Positions 1 through 7,767 of a stretch of DNA of 42,156 bases are shown here, piece by piece. A program made the translations under genes and the position numbers. Numbering within the stretch: the stretch's first letter is position 1; the number at the start of each line of letters is the position of its first letter. The stretch is taken from assembly GCA_029568995.1 (NCBI GenBank), contig JAKPYU010000768.1, positions 1-42,156 of the forward strand. Direction: 5' to 3'. The DNA is from Candidatus Omnitrophota bacterium. GTDB lineage: Bacteria; Hinthialibacterota; Hinthialibacteria; Hinthialibacterales; JAKPRU01. The notes under the pieces are model-generated. The model was not told the DNA's origin. It did not search any database and saw nothing but the letters and a program-made list of their open reading frames with translations.

Positions 1-5
1 CCCTA

Positions 6-27
6 CCCTCCCCAATCTTGGGGAGGG
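6..27. repeat. CCCTCCCC-type intergenic palindrome
   Basis: Perfect inverted repeat: CCCTCCCCAA at 6-15 and TTGGGGAGGG at 18-27 with a 2-nt loop. The same type of C/G-rich hairpin recurs near 2816, 3614, 3645 and 26244, always in gene gaps. It lies downstream of the minus-strand M56 gene, so it could also act as a transcription terminator or mRNA-protecting hairpin. Confidence 0.7.
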
Positions 28-45
28 AAATTCGACTAATTGGTT

Positions 46-85
46 GGTGGGCTAGCCCGCAGACGGGCTTGAGCCCACCCTACTT
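46..85 (-). repeat. Dispersed repeat family A, copy 1
   Basis: Read on the minus strand this matches plus-strand copies at 26279-26337 and 29304-29367. The shared core is GTGGGCT, a short variable stretch, CCCGTCTGCGGGCT and CCACC or TCACC. The outer arms (GGTGGGCT and AGCCCACC) and the inner arms (CCCG and CGGG) pair, so each copy can fold as a hairpin. This copy touches the stop codon of the M56 gene (84-86). Confidence 0.65.
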
Positions 86-2198
86 ATTGCCGAATCAATT
101 GCAGGGCGACCGTCGCGGCTCCACGGACCTGTTCGTAGTCGTCTTTCTCGGCGTGTTGAAGCGCGGGGATGGCCTCTTTTGCGGCAACACCCATCCAGCC
201 GAGCGCAATGGCCGCCTGGAAACGTACCGGCCAGTCCGTATCCCCCAGTGCTTTAATCAGCGGTTGCAACAGGGGAGCCGCATCCGTGCCCAGCCGTCCG
301 GTCATCCGCGCCAGGGTTTTGGCGGCAAGTTCCCGTTCCTTCCACTTCTCGGCCTGCAAGTCCTCGATGAGCACAGGGATCACCGCCCTCGCTTTCGGCC
401 CCATGTTCCCAAAGGCCCTGGCAGCTCTTTCTCGCGCATTCCAGTCACCGTATCGGTACGCAGTCAGCAATCCGGGAACCACATCCGGGAGATAGGGGCC
501 AATGTATTCGAGGGCAGACAGGGCATGATACCGAATCTCCGGCGAAGGATCTTTCATCATCTCATTCAGCAACGGAACGATGTCCTTGGCATCCTCGTTC
601 ATAAACGTAGCCGCGTGAATCGCATGAAGCCGCATGTCGTCTTTTTTGTCGAGAAGCAGCTCCCGAATGGCGGGAATGGACGCCTTTCCCAGGTGGGCAA
701 GCAGGAAAGCGGCATTTGCCGCCGGACCGCCGTCACTAATACTACGCGACATAAGTCCGCTGATCGCTTCGCCATTCCTCGCTTCATAGTCCTCACGAAT
801 GCGCTGCATGAGTCCGGGAATCGCCTCGCCGTTCCTCGGACCGAAAAATTGAATCGCGCGGGAGAGTTCCTCCCAGCTCGGCTCCTCGCGGTCATTCAGA
901 ATCTCGATCCATTCCTCGTAGGTCTTGCCGTTGAAAACGTTCTCATCGGTGGTGTCGGAGATAATCAGACGCGAAACGCCGACCATCATGCCCTGCTGCG
1001 CCCTGGCGATTTCCGCCATCTTGGCGGCTTCTTCTTCCGCTGCAGATCGCTCTGACCGGGAACACTCCCCCAGGGGCAGCAGAACCGCGCCGATCAACAG
1101 CAGCAGCGTGTAATCCCTCCACAGGAGTCTTCTGCGGAATCGTGTTCCATTCTGTAAAAGTCGGACAACACGAGTTCGGAGGGAACGTTCGGATTCAAAA
1201 ATGCCAAGTAATTGAAACGAGGGCAGCGGAGACTGCATCAGCGCCGCGACATTCACCAGCGCGCGGCAATACGGCGCGGGATCGTTCCCCATCACGGCGG
1301 CGGTCTGTTCATCGACCGCCTGCTCCCGCACAACGGCGATTCGCCGGTTGGCAAGCCAAAGCAGCGGATGAAAGAAATAGATCCCTTGCAGGACTGCCTG
1401 AATACAGCCGATCCATGAGTCCAGACGTCGGATGTGGATCAATTCATGCAGCAGAATGGCCTCCAGTTCCGACGATAGAAGATCCCGTGTGATCCGTCGT
1501 GGCAGAAGAAGCCGGGGGGACAGCAGTCCACAAATCGCGGGGCCGGCAAGATCCTCCGCATACCGGCAGACGATTTTCCTTTTCAGGCCGATTCGTGCTT
1601 TGCATCGTTCCACAATTTCCAGCATTTCCGGCTCAACCGGCTCGGTCCGGTTCAGCAGGATTCGCATCTTGCCCAGATGAGCGCAAAGAAGAATTGCGAA
1701 AGCGGCCACGCCACTAAGCCACAATATGAAAAGCGTAATCCTCCAATCCGGCAGGGAGAAATGAAACCCGCTTTCCACAGGCGAATTTGCAGAAACCACT
1801 GTCTCGGTGGGAGTCTTTGACCCGCTCGGCGACATCTCTGTTCTTGCAGGCTGCATGCCCATCACCGGGGAAACACCCGCCGGGCGGGGCTGGCCTGTAG
1901 CAATGGGGGTATCGGGTTGCGCGTGGCTGATGGTTGGCGGGTTCCACCACTGCCAGTCGAAGAATTGTTCTGCGCCGATCCATCCCGGCAGAGAAACCGG
2001 CAGGACCAGTTTCAGCAGAATCAACAGCAGCAGGGCGTACCGGAAAATCGCCGAGATTTTCCGGCGCAGCGCCCACTCACACAGCAGCACCCATGCGATC
2101 ACCGCGCTGGATTGCGCCAGCATCGCTCCTGCAAAGTTTGCCCATTTTTCCGCCGTGTCCTCAATCAACAATGAGAGCAACTCGACAGGGATATCCAT
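84..2198 (-). CDS. BlaR1-like M56 membrane peptidase with C-terminal HEAT repeats
   Basis: This 704-residue protein is a probable membrane-bound sensor protease. Hydrophobic segments lie near residues 29-45, 53-73 and 154-174. The zinc-protease signature HELIH is at 251-255 in the context AILLHELIHIRRLD, typical of M56 (BlaR1/MecR1) peptidases. Another hydrophobic segment near 365 follows. In place of the penicillin-binding sensor domain of classical BlaR1, the C-terminal third (about 420-704) is made of HEAT-type helical repeats with motifs such as ARAFGNMGPKARAVIPVL and AAIALGWMGVAAKEAIPAL. The gene starts 13 nt after the BlaI-like repressor gene, so the two form an operon. By family analogy the protease cleaves the repressor when a signal arrives. 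The signal here is unknown, and beta-lactam sensing is not supported because the ligand domain is absent. Confidence 0.9.
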   Translation of the reverse strand: MDIPVELLSLLIEDTAEKWANFAGAMLAQSSAVIAWVLLCEWALRRKISAIFRYALLLLILLKLVLPVSLPGWIGAEQFFDWQWWNPPTISHAQPDTPIATGQPRPAGVSPVMGMQPARTEMSPSGSKTPTETVVSANSPVESGFHFSLPDWRITLFILWLSGVAAFAILLCAHLGKMRILLNRTEPVEPEMLEIVERCKARIGLKRKIVCRYAEDLAGPAICGLLSPRLLLPRRITRDLLSSELEAILLHELIHIRRLDSWIGCIQAVLQGIYFFHPLLWLANRRIAVVREQAVDEQTAAVMGNDPAPYCRALVNVAALMQSPLPSFQLLGIFESERSLRTRVVRLLQNGTRFRRRLLWRDYTLLLLIGAVLLPLGECSRSERSAAEEEAAKMAEIARAQQGMMVGVSRLIISDTTDENVFNGKTYEEWIEILNDREEPSWEELSRAIQFFGPRNGEAIPGLMQRIREDYEARNGEAISGLMSRSISDGGPAANAAFLLAHLGKASIPAIRELLLDKKDDMRLHAIHAATFMNEDAKDIVPLLNEMMKDPSPEIRYHALSALEYIGPYLPDVVPGLLTAYRYGDWNARERAARAFGNMGPKARAVIPVLIEDLQAEKWKERELAAKTLARMTGRLGTDAAPLLQPLIKALGDTDWPVRFQAAIALGWMGVAAKEAIPALQHAEKDDYEQVRGAATVALQLIRQ

Positions 2199-2211
2199 GG
2201 TTTTCCCCCAT

Positions 2212-2604
2212 CTATGGATTTTCGCCCGCCGGATGGCGGTCGATGAGTTCTCGCAGTTGGTTCAGTTCCTTTTCAGAGAGATCTTCGTGTTCCAGGAGAA
2301 AATGGATCATCGGCGGCAGCGCCCCCTCGAAAGCATTGTCCAGCACCTGTTTCAGTGCGCCTTTCCGCGCCTGGTCCGGCGTGATCGCCGCCGAATACAG
2401 GATCAGGTTGCGGATTCGTTTCGTGGAAAGCAGGCCTTTGCGGACCATGCGGTCCATCATGGTCTTGACCGTGCTGTAGCTCCATCCGGTGCTGGATTCG
2501 AATTCTTCTTTGACCGAAACGGCGGAGACAGGCTGAGTGCGCCACACCACACGCATGATCGCCCATTCCCCATCGCTGAGTTTCGTATTCTTCTTTGTCG
2601 GCAT
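2212..2604 (-). CDS. BlaI/MecI/CopY-family transcriptional repressor
   Basis: This 130-residue protein has the N-terminal winged helix typical of the family: LSDGEWAIMRVVW at 9-21, and the recognition region SYSTVKTMMDRMVRKGLL at about 43-60. The C-terminal helices should mediate dimerisation. Length matches the family norm of about 125 residues. The ATG at 2604 is preceded by a GAGGT ribosome site. Just upstream is a promoter with an overlapping TACA-N2-TGTA palindrome, the half-site pattern of BlaI operators, so autoregulation is likely. It is the first gene of a two-gene operon with the M56 protease, which is expected to inactivate it by proteolysis. Confidence 0.92.
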   Translation of the reverse strand: MPTKKNTKLSDGEWAIMRVVWRTQPVSAVSVKEEFESSTGWSYSTVKTMMDRMVRKGLLSTKRIRNLILYSAAITPDQARKGALKQVLDNAFEGALPPMIHFLLEHEDLSEKELNQLRELIDRHPAGENP

Positions 2605-2619
2605 GATTCACCTCGATTT

Positions 2620-2654
2620 ATGTAAAGTATACTCTACACTTGTAAAGACGTCAA
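2620..2654 (-). promoter_or_regulatory. Promoter and BlaI-type operator of the repressor/protease operon
   Basis: On the minus strand there is a -35 box TTGACG (2654-2649), a 17-nt spacer and a -10 box TATACT (2631-2626). The palindrome TACACTTGTA (2635-2644) sits within the spacer, and TGTA (2621-2624) together with TACA (2635-2638) forms a second, wider dyad across the -10. TACA...TGTA is the known core of BlaI/MecI operators. Binding here would block RNA polymerase, consistent with autorepression. Confidence 0.75.
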
Positions 2655-2964
2655 GAGGGTTTTGTGGATTTTTTTGGGGGAAGGAATCTTGCAAACAGCA
2701 GACCGGCGGAGCCGGTGATTGGGATCAAGAAAGCATCGTGTCTCGCGCGATGGGCGAAGGAGTGAAGATACGCACAACCCCCTCTGTGTCTCCCTCAAAC
2801 TTTGGGGGAGAGGTTCCTTCCCCGAAGATCGGGGGAGGTTAGGTGGGGGTTGACCGGATACCACAAGACTCCTCGGTGTGACGGTTGCAGGCGAACTTTC
2901 TTAGGAAGAGCAGCCCGGAGTCTGCGAAGGGCGGCGACGTGGCGATCTCAACGTGCAAATCGAA
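2655..2964. repeat. Intergenic stretch made of dispersed repeats
   Basis: No gene is evident between the BlaI promoter and the end of the GrpB-family gene. The stretch holds pieces seen elsewhere in the window. At 2703-2736 is a 34-nt block starting CCGGCGGAGCCGGTGATT that recurs at 19593-19626 with one or so differences. At 2816-2838 is a CCTTCCCCGA/TCGGGGGAGG hairpin very like 26244-26266. At 2907-2950 is a block containing GCAGCCCGGAGTCTGCGAAG that recurs at 19663-19706. The order and orientation of the first and last blocks are the same at both sites. Confidence 0.65.
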
Positions 2965-3546
2965 TCACTCCCCGGTTCTGATGCCGTAATGCTCTTTGGC
3001 CCGGTTGGTGATGGAGACAATGAATTCGCTCTTGCCCCTGGTGTAGGCCACGCGATCATTGGGGTGTGCGGTTGCCAGGTGAATCTTGAGGTCCTGGTAT
3101 TCCCGTGCGACCTGGGGGAATTCAACCAGGTAATCCCGAAACAGCAGACGGTCCCAGTGCTCGAAATGGCGTTCCACCATGTGGATGTGGTGGGTGCGAG
3201 TCCCGTTTTCGTCGCGCTTGATGAACCAGGCATAGAACGGCGGGCCGTCGAACAGGCTGGGACGCCAGAAATAGTCGTATCCCTGGGATTCCAGGATCGG
3301 CACGATTCGGGACCGGGTCGCGTCGAGATCGGTCACCTCAACCAGGATGTCAATAACAGGTTTCGCGGCCAGCCCCGGCACCGCAGTACTGCCGAAATGC
3401 TCGATGCGCGTGATGAGATCGTTTGGAAGGCAGGCCAGAAGGTGTCCCTTTTCCAGGCGAAACAGTTCGGGCCATTGCGGATCGTAGGGCACGACCGCAA
3501 CGTCTTCCGCAACAACTCGTTGGATTTTCTCTTCCAGGGATTCCAT
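2965..3546 (-). CDS. GrpB-family protein (UPF0157, nucleotidyltransferase-like)
   Basis: This 193-residue protein shows the GrpB signatures: VVPYDPQWPELFRLEKG at about 18-34, IEHFGSTAVPGLAAKPVIDI at about 48-67, and the C-terminal part with FRDYLVEFPQVAREYQDLK. The fold belongs to the nucleotidyltransferase superfamily. The biological role of most members is unknown, although some are fused to CoaE. The ATG at 3546 has no clear Shine-Dalgarno, and the upstream sequence is an AATT-heptamer repeat. No functional link to its neighbours is visible. Confidence 0.9.
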   Translation of the reverse strand: MESLEEKIQRVVAEDVAVVPYDPQWPELFRLEKGHLLACLPNDLITRIEHFGSTAVPGLAAKPVIDILVEVTDLDATRSRIVPILESQGYDYFWRPSLFDGPPFYAWFIKRDENGTRTHHIHMVERHFEHWDRLLFRDYLVEFPQVAREYQDLKIHLATAHPNDRVAYTRGKSEFIVSITNRAKEHYGIRTGE

Positions 3547-3556
3547 GGCAACTATG

Positions 3557-3574
3557 AATTATGAATTGCGAATT
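3557..3574. repeat. AATT-heptamer repeat
   Basis: Short tandem heptamers AATTATG, AATTGCG, AATT ending in AATTGAAGA. The same arrangement, with the same AATTGAAGA end, occurs at 30577-30608 next to another gene start. It lies immediately upstream of the minus-strand GrpB gene, so it may form part of that gene's leader. Confidence 0.5.
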
Positions 3575-3613
3575 GAAGACAAAAAAGAGTTGGCCCGCAG
3601 ACCCCCACCCCAC

Positions 3614-3662
3614 CCCTCCCCGTAAACGGGGAGGGAGAAAAATTCCCCCCGTTTACGGGGGG
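3614..3662. repeat. Two adjacent perfect hairpins between URO-D and GrpB genes
   Basis: The first hairpin is CCCTCCCCGT (3614-3623), loop AA, ACGGGGAGGG (3626-3635). The second is CCCCCCGT (3645-3652), loop TT, ACGGGGGG (3655-3662). The two cores are reverse complements of each other (CCGTAAACGG and CCGTTTACGG). They lie just past the stop codon of the URO-D-like gene (3677) and upstream of nothing obvious, so transcription termination or mRNA stabilisation is plausible. Confidence 0.65.
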
Positions 3663-3676
3663 ATCAAGGGGGGGAA

Positions 3677-4819
3677 TCAGTCCCGGCCATGTTTACGGAA
3701 GTAATGGAATCCCTCTAACAGTGCCTCGATATTCTCCCAGGGAACACCGGGGGCAATACTACTCGACGCGCCCAGGAAAAGGCCGGTTTTCGGGCCGTAG
3801 TCAACAAGCCACTGCATTTCCCGCCGCACATCATCCGGACTTCCGTATGGCAGAGTTCGAGTAACAGACACTCCCGCGATGATAATCAATGGTTCTCCGT
3901 CGGACGTAGTCATCCGGCAGATTTTCTCGTAATCCATCCCGTCCTCATACTGAAATCCCTGGAACCCGTGGAGTCCGGTTTCCAGAAGTCTCGGAACCAT
4001 AAGCGACAGATTTCCATCGCAGTGCCAGATCATCCGTATATCGGTTTCGAGTACCGGCTTAAGCGACCGCGCAAAATGCGGAAACCAGATCCGATCCAGC
4101 GAACGAATATCGACAAGCGTTCCGCGCGAGTCGGCCATATCGTGATCCAGCCGAATCAATGGCGGCAGCGATCCCTCATGGCATGAACGTACAAAGGCCC
4201 GATTGTGCAACATCGCCAGGTCCGCCTGGAGCGAGAAATCTTTCTCCATCATATCGGGGTACAGGGCGTATGCCATGAAATAGTTTTCATACCCGTATTG
4301 GCCGTAGCGGAGAATCGGGAACCGAACATGCTCGTAAGGGACTTTCAACATATCCGGTCCCAGGATGTCCTGGACGGACTTTTCGTGCCGGACAATTCGT
4401 GCAACGGATTCCGTTTCCTTAAAATATCTGATCTCATCGCGCATTCGGGGGAACTCGATCCGTTCCAGGTGCTCGATAACGGATTCGGGAGAGTCGATTC
4501 GGCGGCCGTCCCGCACAACCGTCTCCGCCGCGGTCGTCGCGCCGCGCGGCGTGTCGCCTTCAAAGCCCGAAGGCCCCATGGTGAGCGGGTTTTCGGGAAT
4601 CCACTGGTCCACCATGCAGCATCCGCTGTGGATCAGCATTTGTCGATACGTTGCAGTCGGCTCGCGCCGGTAAGTCCCCTCCGGCTTTCCCGCAATTCGG
4701 TCGATGATGCGCCATTCCATCGGATTGATCAGCCAGATCGGGATTCCCTTCACAGGCTTCTGCATCAGCGTCTCGAGCGCCAGTTGAGACCAGTGATTCA
4801 GTGTTGCAGGCTCTGCCAT
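3677..4819 (-). CDS. Uroporphyrinogen-decarboxylase (URO-D) family protein
   Basis: This 380-residue protein fits the URO-D/MtaA/CmuA superfamily of TIM-barrel proteins. Supporting segments are IWHCDGNLSLMVPRLLETG (about 263-281), HGFQGFQYEDGMDYEKI, the glycine-rich AGVSVTRTLPYGSPDDVRREM, and the C-terminal PGVPWENIEALLEGFHYF. The N-terminus lacks the RQAGR-type motif of true heme-pathway HemE. It therefore more likely belongs to the catabolic or methyltransferase-like branch that is abundant in PVC and candidate-phylum genomes. The ATG at 4819 has a GAGAAG ribosome site. No corrinoid protein or heme gene is adjacent, so the substrate is unknown. Confidence 0.82.
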   Translation of the reverse strand: MAEPATLNHWSQLALETLMQKPVKGIPIWLINPMEWRIIDRIAGKPEGTYRREPTATYRQMLIHSGCCMVDQWIPENPLTMGPSGFEGDTPRGATTAAETVVRDGRRIDSPESVIEHLERIEFPRMRDEIRYFKETESVARIVRHEKSVQDILGPDMLKVPYEHVRFPILRYGQYGYENYFMAYALYPDMMEKDFSLQADLAMLHNRAFVRSCHEGSLPPLIRLDHDMADSRGTLVDIRSLDRIWFPHFARSLKPVLETDIRMIWHCDGNLSLMVPRLLETGLHGFQGFQYEDGMDYEKICRMTTSDGEPLIIIAGVSVTRTLPYGSPDDVRREMQWLVDYGPKTGLFLGASSSIAPGVPWENIEALLEGFHYFRKHGRD

Positions 4820-5056
4820 TTCTTCTCACGACATGCAATTTCTCCGTCTGCTCAAGACCAAATCGTACGCGGAAACCGTCGTTCAATCCAGAACAGACAG
4901 GTTCTTGCAACGCGCCGATGAGAAGGATATTGCAGAAAGATTCCTGCAAAAAGACCCCATTGACAAATCATCGGCACGGGTGGAAGATCCTTGTAGAGTG
5001 ACAGGCGGACTGCGTTGCGGAGTATTCAGCCCGGACATTGTGCGGAGTCATTCAGC

Positions 5057-5665
5057 ATGAGAACAGATCGGATCGGATTTACCCTCATTGAGCTCCTGAT
5101 CGTGGTTGCGATTATCGGTATCCTTGCCGCGATTGCGGTGCCGAATTTTCTCAATGCCCGTGTTCGTGCCAACGTAGCCCGCGCGGAGGCGGACTTTCGC
5201 AACCTGAGCGTCGCTCTGGAATCCTATCGGATCGACAACAACCGCTACCCGAACGATTTCGACCAGGAGGGGACACAGCCGGACGAATTAGGATTCTACA
5301 GTCTGACCAGCCCGATAGCCTACATATCCACTATCCCCGTAGACCCGTTTATTGTGAAAGAAGGAATTATTCCCGGAATCGTTTTCAATGATGAGGATGT
5401 CTCCTATTATGAGATGGGTTCCGGGTCGGATAATGAAGTGGAGAATGTGCCTGTTGTTCACACCTTCTATCTGGAATGTGTCGGGCCGGATCATGAGGAT
5501 AACGGTGGCGGGCCGGATTCGTTTCCGTTTATCACAAATGTGAATCGCTACAATCCGAGTAACGGGATTGTTTCGCGTGGGGATGTTGTCGCGTTTGGGG
5601 GTTCCTGGACAAGCGGCTGTTTTTACCTGGACGGAAAACAAATCGGAAACCGCTGCACACAATGA
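5057..5665 (+). CDS. Type IV/II secretion-type pseudopilin (PulG-like)
   Basis: This 202-residue protein has a short leader MRTDRIG, then FTLIELLIVVAIIGILAAIA. That is the classic prepilin peptidase site (G/F) with the conserved Glu at +5 and a hydrophobic helix. It continues VPNFLNARVRANVARAEADF, LESYRIDNNRYP and a C-terminal globular part. A longer frame opens at 5015, but the ATG at 5057 has GGAG at 5044-5047 with suitable spacing and puts the leader at 7 residues. Processing by a prepilin peptidase encoded elsewhere would place it in a pilus or type II secretion pseudopilus. No other secretion gene is nearby. The stop is only 13 nt from the stop of the convergent esterase gene. Confidence 0.9.
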   Translation: MRTDRIGFTLIELLIVVAIIGILAAIAVPNFLNARVRANVARAEADFRNLSVALESYRIDNNRYPNDFDQEGTQPDELGFYSLTSPIAYISTIPVDPFIVKEGIIPGIVFNDEDVSYYEMGSGSDNEVENVPVVHTFYLECVGPDHEDNGGGPDSFPFITNVNRYNPSNGIVSRGDVVAFGGSWTSGCFYLDGKQIGNRCTQ

Positions 5666-5678
5666 TATTCCGGTTAAA

Positions 5679-7700
5679 TCACTGCCCCTGAATCGGCCAG
5701 GAATCGGTACGAAACGGCGATACGGGAAACCCTTCCGCATTACAGAAATTCGCTGGTGGATTATTCGACCAGGCATAGCGAACCGCTACGGGCCTGGTGA
5801 TCGTTGAACCGGATACGACTACCGTGTCATTCTCAATCCGCGTGTCTGCCCAGACAAAGGTGCGGTCGGAACCGGCAATTGCGAAACCTTTCGGGGATTC
5901 CCCATCGGTAGTTTTCAATCCGCCGCCAATAGAATCGAATCGAATTCGGATTGCGTTATTCTCAATCCGCATATCCCGATAAATCGGTCCCCAGGCAACA
6001 ATGTCTTCCCCATACGCGACACGACGCGCGGCTAACGCCAGACGTTTGCCGACATCCTGCTTGTTACGCGGATGGCCGATGGGCGGATCGGATATGTCGA
6101 GGGTGACGGTCATCGCCGTATTCGGCAGCGCGAGAGCGGCACATTGGGCTTCGCGCAGCGCAGGCATGGGATCGTCGGTCGGCTCCGTATTGACCGGCCC
6201 CACAGCGGCTAACTGCACAAATAAAAATGGAAAGAGGCCCTGCCCCCAGCGGCTGCGCCAATCCTCTATCATCGCCGGAAACAGGGTGCGGTATGCCACG
6301 GCTTTGCCGACATTCGACTCCCCCTGGTACCAGATCGCGCCCCGAATTGAGAACGGAATCAGCGGCGCAACCATGGCGTTGAACAATACGGAGGGAACCC
6401 GCTGGTTACCTTCCAGCAGCGGCGGCGGTGTCGGCTTGGGAGGAAGATCTTTCAGGTCGATCCCGGGCTTGAACCGCCAGGGACCCGCGAGCGAAATCGA
6501 GTTCTCCGTATCTCCACTGACAAGGCGAATCCACAAATCGTCAGGCGATCCGCAAATGCCACCCTTGTTTCCAATATCGAACACACGCACGGCAATGACA
6601 TTCGTCCCCGGTTTCACCTGTTCTGCGGGAACCGGGTAAATCCGGGGTGCGGTCCATCCGGCGGCTTCCTCAAATCGGCCCACCTCGATGCCATTCACAT
6701 AAGCACGGTCCATATCGTTAATGGTACAGAGACCAAGCCGCAACGGCTGCCCCTGCCACAATGATGGGATATCCACCTCTTTTCGGTACCACATCACTCC
6801 GTCGAAATCGGGGAATCCGGCGCTTTCCCAGTAGTCGGGAACGTTCATCGTTCCCCAGTCCCTCGTATCAAGGTCGCAAGCAGCCCAGGCGGGCCGACCA
6901 TCTACCTGCCCGGCATCGCGACTCTCAAGCAGCGCATTCCAGGCAGCGATATCACGTTGGTAATCGGGAAGCATGGCGCGCGAAACAGCTACCTTCTCCG
7001 GCAATTCCTCGATCAAGCGAGTAAAAGTCGGCAGAGGCCGCAACGCATCGGCACTGGTCCACGCCTCAGCGGGAGAAGCTCCCCACGTACAGTTAATCAA
7101 TCCGATGGGAACATCCAGATGTCGGTGCAGGTCTCGCCCGAAAAAGTAGCCGACCGCGGAGAAATCAATCACACTCTCCGGTTGACAGACCTCCCAGCCG
7201 TCGCCGTGAATATCGGATAGCGGGTCAAAACTCGTTCTGCGCGGAACGGTAAATAACCGGATATTCGGAAAGTCTGCTTCGGCTACCTCCTGCTCGGCGT
7301 TGCAGACCGCATCGGGGCCGGGCCGAAGGTGCATTTCCATATTCGACTGCCCCGCGCAAATCCATACATCCCCGACCAGGATATCTGTCAGCCGGATGGT
7401 CTCTTTGCCTGTCACAACCAGCTCATACGGTCCGCCTGCGGGCATGGCGGAGAAATCAACGCGCCATTTGCCCTCCTTATCCGCCGCGCACGAGAGAGTC
7501 CTTCCCCCCAGGGACACCTGCACTTCAACGCCCGGATTCGCCCATCCCCAAACCGGAACAGGCATGTCGCGCTGTAATACCGCGTGATTACCAAACACGC
7601 CCGATAGTTTCAGTTCGCCGGCAGGCGATGCGGCATAACCGGTCAATGGAGAAACGGAGAAAGACAATAGAACAGTCAATATAAAAACGAGATACATCAT
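5679..7700 (-). CDS. Sialate O-acetylesterase (SASA family), exported
   Basis: This 673-residue protein probably removes O-acetyl groups from sialic acids or other acylated sugars. The signal peptide begins MMYLVFILTVLLSFSVSPL and ends near AASPAGE. The first SGNH-type block is WICAGQSNMEMHL (Ser nucleophile in GQSN). An inserted galactose-binding-like jelly roll contains DVWICA to WRFKPG-type segments. The second block is AIWYQGESNV, and the C-terminal His region is DPPIGHPRNKQDVGKRLA. The frame is open up to 7892, but that would overlap the upstream gene by 125 nt and hide the signal peptide, so the ATG at 7700 (or 7697) is chosen. It follows a Tat-exported isomerase-like gene on the same strand. 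Confidence 0.9.
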   Translation of the reverse strand: MMYLVFILTVLLSFSVSPLTGYAASPAGELKLSGVFGNHAVLQRDMPVPVWGWANPGVEVQVSLGGRTLSCAADKEGKWRVDFSAMPAGGPYELVVTGKETIRLTDILVGDVWICAGQSNMEMHLRPGPDAVCNAEQEVAEADFPNIRLFTVPRRTSFDPLSDIHGDGWEVCQPESVIDFSAVGYFFGRDLHRHLDVPIGLINCTWGASPAEAWTSADALRPLPTFTRLIEELPEKVAVSRAMLPDYQRDIAAWNALLESRDAGQVDGRPAWAACDLDTRDWGTMNVPDYWESAGFPDFDGVMWYRKEVDIPSLWQGQPLRLGLCTINDMDRAYVNGIEVGRFEEAAGWTAPRIYPVPAEQVKPGTNVIAVRVFDIGNKGGICGSPDDLWIRLVSGDTENSISLAGPWRFKPGIDLKDLPPKPTPPPLLEGNQRVPSVLFNAMVAPLIPFSIRGAIWYQGESNVGKAVAYRTLFPAMIEDWRSRWGQGLFPFLFVQLAAVGPVNTEPTDDPMPALREAQCAALALPNTAMTVTLDISDPPIGHPRNKQDVGKRLALAARRVAYGEDIVAWGPIYRDMRIENNAIRIRFDSIGGGLKTTDGESPKGFAIAGSDRTFVWADTRIENDTVVVSGSTITRPVAVRYAWSNNPPANFCNAEGFPVSPFRTDSWPIQGQ

Positions 7701-7767
7701 TGGAGTAACGGGTTCGGTTCCTTCCAGTTCGATAAGGCGAGTTGCCGTTGTCCTAACAGGCCAGAGA

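Noticed and set aside
18-1055. Plus-strand frame of 345 codons opposite the M56 gene
   Set aside because: It lies fully opposite the HEAT-repeat part of a well-supported gene. Composition is random-like and there is no ribosome site.
4960-4988. Possible promoter for the pseudopilin (TTGACA at 4960-4965)
   Set aside because: The position 17 nt downstream reads GAAGAT, which does not match a -10 box, and no sigma-54 site is clear either.
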